Made by a program: the position numbers and the translations under genes. A stretch of DNA of 64,000 bases, taken from Fistulifera solaris. Its lineage: Eukaryota > Bacillariophyta > Bacillariophyceae > Naviculales > Stauroneidaceae. Shown piece after piece: positions 60,691 to 64,000 of this stretch. The stretch spans positions 682,001 to 746,000 of the forward strand of contig AP026146.1 of the NCBI GenBank assembly GCA_030295235.1, read 5' to 3'. The stretch's first letter is position 1; the number at the start of each line of letters is the position of its first letter. A model generated the notes under the pieces. That model made no database searches. It worked only from the letters and a program-made list of their open reading frames with translations, and was not told the origin of the DNA.

Positions 60691-61013
60691 CACAAAGTTG
60701 TGATACAATAAACCGTAGAGCGATCGACCTGCTCTTACTATCTATTCCGAAAAGTCGGTTTGCTTTCTATTCGTAAGCCAGCAGCGACAAGAGAAACAAC
60801 AAGTGAGCTTTCTCAGCAATACAAAGTAGAAAGGCGAGCAACGGTTTTGTGGCGATGGCCGAACATCGCCTTTTTCGAAAAGGAGCGATCGATCTCCAAC
60901 GTTTTTGTTTGGCGATAACTGGAAAGACACTCTAATATCAAAGTGTACTTCCTTTATGTCCGGACTCGTTAACGTGTGTACCGGTTCGCCGCACAAGTGG
61001 ACTCTAAGACAAA

Positions 61014-61022
61014 TACCTGGTA
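61014..61022. promoter_or_regulatory. TACCTGGTA palindrome (promoter motif candidate)
   Basis: An exact copy in the divergent promoter between 60690 and 61246. Function is inferred. Confidence 0.35.
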
Positions 61023-61107
61023 CGGAATGATGTTTTGATGACCAACTCGAACTCTAAAAGAAATGAGAGCTCGCGACCTCTGTTTTTGTGTTGCGTTGCG
61101 CATGCAC

Positions 61108-61129
61108 TACCAGGTACCGGTACCAGGTA
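61108..61129. promoter_or_regulatory. Double TACCAGGTA composite
   Basis: Two exact copies 13 bases apart (61108-61116 and 61121-61129), separated by CCGG so that a central GGTACCGGTACC palindrome is formed. They lie 117 bases before the start codon at 61246. Function is inferred. Confidence 0.4.
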
Positions 61130-61245
61130 TGCTGGTCTGCTACGTAGTATAATGTTCTTTCGTCTTCATCACCAATAATGAGCTTCATCATTCATCGTAT
61201 TGACCCTCCAAGACGGACGATTTCCATCATTAATAGATTAGACGA

Positions 61246-62319
61246 ATGGAAGAAGCCTTTAAGTTTATTGAGCGAGGCAATCAAGCTCTCGACGCGACGA
61301 ACTATTGGCAGGCATCGCATTGTTATTGTCAAGCCTTTCAACAGTTGCATTCCTTGAGTGTATCATCGGCGGTAACACCCGATATAGCAGATTTGTGTCG
61401 AATTCAAAGCTTAGAATACAAACATAAATCACGGGTTTATTTTTTACGAGCTTTACAGCAGCAACAAGAGGAGCAGGCGGAGCAGAATCCTAGTAGCGAC
61501 GACAAAGTCCATCAAGAACGCCTTCAACTGTTTGCGCATCTATACGCCGACCCAAAGCTACTCAACAAAAATACACCTTCTTCGACTACAACAACACTGA
61601 ACGACCTATCGTTACGACTGCAAGCGCTACACGCATTTCAGATACCGAATCAATCCAAAACGAAACTAGAAGAACTCAATGCTGGTTTGCGTCGATTGGG
61701 ACTACAACCGGTGACTTCACTCGAGGATACGAGAAAACAGTATGTGAGCAACGAATGGCTGCATGATGAGTCGAATCAAACACCCGATGAACAACTGGAT
61801 GTGTTATTGCGACAAGTTCAAGAGCAAGAGCAGATAGTTGGGACGAGAGATCATACGGATACTGATGCTCACGACAAGAAGGGCGACGACGATTCTTCAT
61901 TGGACGAAGAAAATCAAGTGATTCAACTTTTACAACAAGTTCAAGATGAACAAGCGCTGAATGGTGATGAGATTGGTTGCAACAATGATGAGAGCTCATC
62001 TTTAGCTCAAATTGTTGAAACGGACGGATTCGGTGACGAACCAACTCGACACGAAGAAATAGAACAGGCCATTCCAATGTCGACAAAGACTGCGGCAAAA
62101 GTCATGAAGGATACACTCGAGGCTGAGCTTCTGTTAACACAAGTCCTTGCTTTGTTGGAAAAAGATGAGGAAGATGAGCTTGAGCGATTAAACAATTCAA
62201 CCAACGATTCCTATGCGGATGGGGTAGTCGTACGGAAGCTACTTCGACAAGCATACTCTATACTGCGCCGCGCCAAACAAAATGCAAGACGCGATGATGA
62301 CAAGAACAATGAAGTTTAG
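61246..62319 (+). CDS. MIT-domain-like protein
   Basis: This is an intact 357-codon frame. The first 90 residues form a helical hairpin like an MIT domain (FIERGNQALDATNYWQASHC, YCQAFQQLHSL, LEYKHKSRVYFLRALQQQQ). MIT domains bind ESCRT-III tails, so a role near membrane remodelling is possible. The centre is Gln/Asp/Glu-rich and disordered, with a repeated LLRQVQEQEQ / LLQQVQDEQA element. The C-terminus has amphipathic helices (LEAELLLTQVLALLEKDEED, VVVRKLLRQAYSILRRAKQN). No ATPase or protease domain is attached, so it is not VPS4 itself. The call is by fold pattern; a plain TPR-like helix pair is the alternative. Confidence 0.55.
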   Translation: MEEAFKFIERGNQALDATNYWQASHCYCQAFQQLHSLSVSSAVTPDIADLCRIQSLEYKHKSRVYFLRALQQQQEEQAEQNPSSDDKVHQERLQLFAHLYADPKLLNKNTPSSTTTTLNDLSLRLQALHAFQIPNQSKTKLEELNAGLRRLGLQPVTSLEDTRKQYVSNEWLHDESNQTPDEQLDVLLRQVQEQEQIVGTRDHTDTDAHDKKGDDDSSLDEENQVIQLLQQVQDEQALNGDEIGCNNDESSSLAQIVETDGFGDEPTRHEEIEQAIPMSTKTAAKVMKDTLEAELLLTQVLALLEKDEEDELERLNNSTNDSYADGVVVRKLLRQAYSILRRAKQNARRDDDKNNEV

Positions 62320-62901
62320 CTAAGACGAATCCGAAATGCGCCATGTTCGGTTGCGAATTGAACTTGGGGAGTGACTCACGCGAGGAAGTTAATAACAACT
62401 TTCAAACTTCCAAATTAAGGAAGGCGCTGTTCCTCAAACAATACCAGGAAGGGGAGACATCCAACACAACTGGTTTTCTGTCCATCTGGCCTACGAACGA
62501 GATCCCACCGTACTGCTCCACGACCGGATGTCAATCATGAGTCATGAGCCACGAGCGACCATTTATTTCATGTATTGTTTCAGCAAAGTGTTTTGCCATG
62601 ATCAATCATTGCTGGCGCCAAGCACTAGTTATACGTAGTAATAGTTTTAGTCGTTTCCTCTTTTCTTACTGCCTCACCCTTTCCAAGGAACAGAGCTGAA
62701 AGAGAGCAGAGAACGGAAGAATAGTTTTCGTCTGTACTGCTATCCGTTCCACTGTCGTCCGTAAAAAACAGAATGAAGAGAAACGACGAAAAAATAAATA
62801 CGACGATGGAAGCCTATTATTTGTAATTGCGATGAAAGTCCTTTTGAAGAGACAGCTAGCTTCGTTAATCAATATTCGCTTGAATAGATAATAGAGAGCT
62901 C
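62320..62901. other. Intergenic spacer
   Basis: No gene, RNA or repeat was recognised in these 580 bases upstream of the cysteinyl-tRNA synthetase. Confidence 0.5.
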
Positions 62902-64000
62902 ATGACGCAATTAGCACCGCAATCGCGCATACGAATGCGTTTTCACGGGTTCTTTTCCTTCTTGATTCTTCTTTGCCTTTCACGGCCTCTTTCAATTCAA
63001 GCATGGTCTATCACACCGACTTCTCGCCCTGTCTTGCAATTTTATAACTCTGAAACACGCGCCAAACAACCCTTGACCAAAGATCCTGCAAAGGACACAA
63101 TTACAATGTACACGTGCGGTCCTACCGTTTACGATTCGGCTCATTTGGGTAACTTTCGCGCTTTCTTAACGTACGATGTCATGAAACGCGTTTTGCAGTA
63201 TTTTGGCTACAAAGTCGAACACGTGTGTAATTTAACCGATGTCGATGACAAGATCATCAAGAAAGCGAACGAAATGAACGCGAAAGATGCCAAGGAGATT
63301 ACATTAATGTACGAACAACGATTTCTGCGAGATTTAGATCGACTCAATATTGTACGAGCGACACATTATCCTCGCGCTACCGACCATATTCCCGAAATGA
63401 TGCAATTGATTACCAATTTACAACAAAATGGATTAGCGTATGAAACAAAGGACGGGTCGTGGTATTTTCGTACGCGGGCGCAGCCCAAGTACGGACAGCG
63501 ATTGGTGCAGAAGAATCAAGGGGACGACGACGACACCACCGTCATCAACAACAGTGATGACGATAACAATACCGACAAGGAACATCCCGCTGATTTTTGT
63601 TTGTGGAAAGCATTCAAGGAAGGCGTCGATCGAGATGATTTGGCGTGGTCATCGACAATGATTTCTCGCGGACGACCGGGATGGCATTTGGAATGCAGTG
63701 CCATGTCACGGAAATTCTTTCCACATACACTGGACTTTCACGGCGGTGGACATGATTTGAAATTTCCGCACCACGAAAATGAAATTGCGCAATCCGAAGG
63801 AGCTTTTCCCGACACATTGCCCTTTTGCAATTGTTGGTTTCACAACGGCTTTGTCACCATTTCCGAGCAAGATACGAAAATGAGTAAAAGCTTGGGCAAC
63901 TTCTTGACACTGGAATCAGCTTGTCCGACACCCTTGCAAGTTCGATCGTATCGTTATTTAGTTGTGACCAGTCAATATCGACAAGATTTGAAATTTACAA
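62902..64000 (+). CDS. Cysteinyl-tRNA synthetase, organelle-targeted (3' partial)
   Basis: The frame opens at the ATG at 62902 and is still open at the window edge (366 codons). The first 35 residues are a signal peptide (FFSFLILLCLSRPLSI) followed by QAWSITPTS, an Ala-Trp cleavage context compatible with diatom plastid import. The class I synthetase core follows: MYTCGPTVYDSAHLGNFRAF, with the zinc Cys in TCGPTVY and the HIGH-equivalent HLGN. HLECS supplies the second zinc Cys, the zinc-side GGGHDLKFPHHENE comes next and then KMSKSLGN. It charges tRNA-Cys, probably in the plastid and perhaps the mitochondrion. A polar insert of about 25 residues rich in Asp and Asn (63515-63590) sits between RAQPKYGQRLV and DFCLWKAF, where bacterial enzymes have a short loop. 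Confidence 0.93.
   Translation, partial: MTQLAPQSRIRMRFHGFFSFLILLCLSRPLSIQAWSITPTSRPVLQFYNSETRAKQPLTKDPAKDTITMYTCGPTVYDSAHLGNFRAFLTYDVMKRVLQYFGYKVEHVCNLTDVDDKIIKKANEMNAKDAKEITLMYEQRFLRDLDRLNIVRATHYPRATDHIPEMMQLITNLQQNGLAYETKDGSWYFRTRAQPKYGQRLVQKNQGDDDDTTVINNSDDDNNTDKEHPADFCLWKAFKEGVDRDDLAWSSTMISRGRPGWHLECSAMSRKFFPHTLDFHGGGHDLKFPHHENEIAQSEGAFPDTLPFCNCWFHNGFVTISEQDTKMSKSLGNFLTLESACPTPLQVRSYRYLVVTSQYRQDLKFT

Larger units (their letters stand above)
60691..61245. other. Divergent promoter region with three palindromes
   Basis: No gene is supported between the start codons at 60690 (-) and 61246 (+). TACCTGGTA is at 61014-61022 and two TACCAGGTA copies are at 61108-61116 and 61121-61129, joined by an overlapping GGTACCGGTACC palindrome. 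Confidence 0.5.

Overview
The window reads as nuclear DNA of a secondary-plastid stramenopile alga, most likely a pennate diatom. Genes are dense and carry few, short GT-AG introns (67 to 221 nt). Two proteins begin with a signal peptide followed by a diatom-style plastid pre-sequence (the heme oxygenase and the cysteinyl-tRNA synthetase). The conserved genes are eukaryotic housekeeping genes: RNA polymerase I largest subunit, beta-adaptin, a DHHC palmitoyltransferase and a PX/nexin-C sorting nexin. I cannot name the species.

Layout. 1-2851: 3' part of an SNX13/14/25-type sorting nexin. 3262-5032: MYND-finger methyltransferase-like protein. 5171-6114 (-): TPR protein. 6723-16297: a local family of four IQ-motif/coiled-coil proteins with a DUF952-like gene among them. 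16994-19128: acyl-CoA hydrolase/transferase fused to a GNAT domain. 19819-20734: plastid heme oxygenase. 20765-22167 (-): secreted GH18 chitinase. 23346-25514: folate/biopterin-type transporter. 25667-26853 (-) and 28895-31549 (+): two PAS proteins facing away from each other, with a decayed 1.34-kb inverted-repeat transposon between them. 31933-37539: RNA polymerase I subunit 1. 38050-38370: small membrane protein resembling the serine palmitoyltransferase small subunit. 39415-41073: NAPE-PLD-like metallo-hydrolase. 42425-43315: unrecognised acidic protein between imperfect direct repeats. 44669-47654: beta-adaptin. 48002-49183 (-): DHHC enzyme. About 50060-51020: GC-rich island that looks retroelement-derived. 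51247-52147 (-): BTB/T1-like protein. 52597-55250: myosin lacking the middle of its motor. 55251-57779: repeat-rich gap. 57780-58849: broken unrecognised gene. 59048-60690 (-): coiled-coil protein. 61246-62319: MIT-like protein. 62902 to the edge: plastid-type cysteinyl-tRNA synthetase.

Two features cut across the window. First, many conserved genes are interrupted by single-base frame breaks, mostly -1 and mostly in short homopolymers. Restoring one base at each makes every such gene a multiple of three, so I read them as consensus errors in a long-read assembly, not as pseudogenes. Coordinates for such genes span the whole gene, and the breaks are listed in each entry. Second, the perfect palindrome TACCWGGTA occurs nine times, always in intergenic or promoter DNA. 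Together with several families of short periodic or hairpin repeats, it is the structure least explained by known features. The genes form no operon or pathway; apart from the IQ/coiled-coil cluster and the two PAS genes, neighbours look functionally unrelated, as is normal for such a genome.
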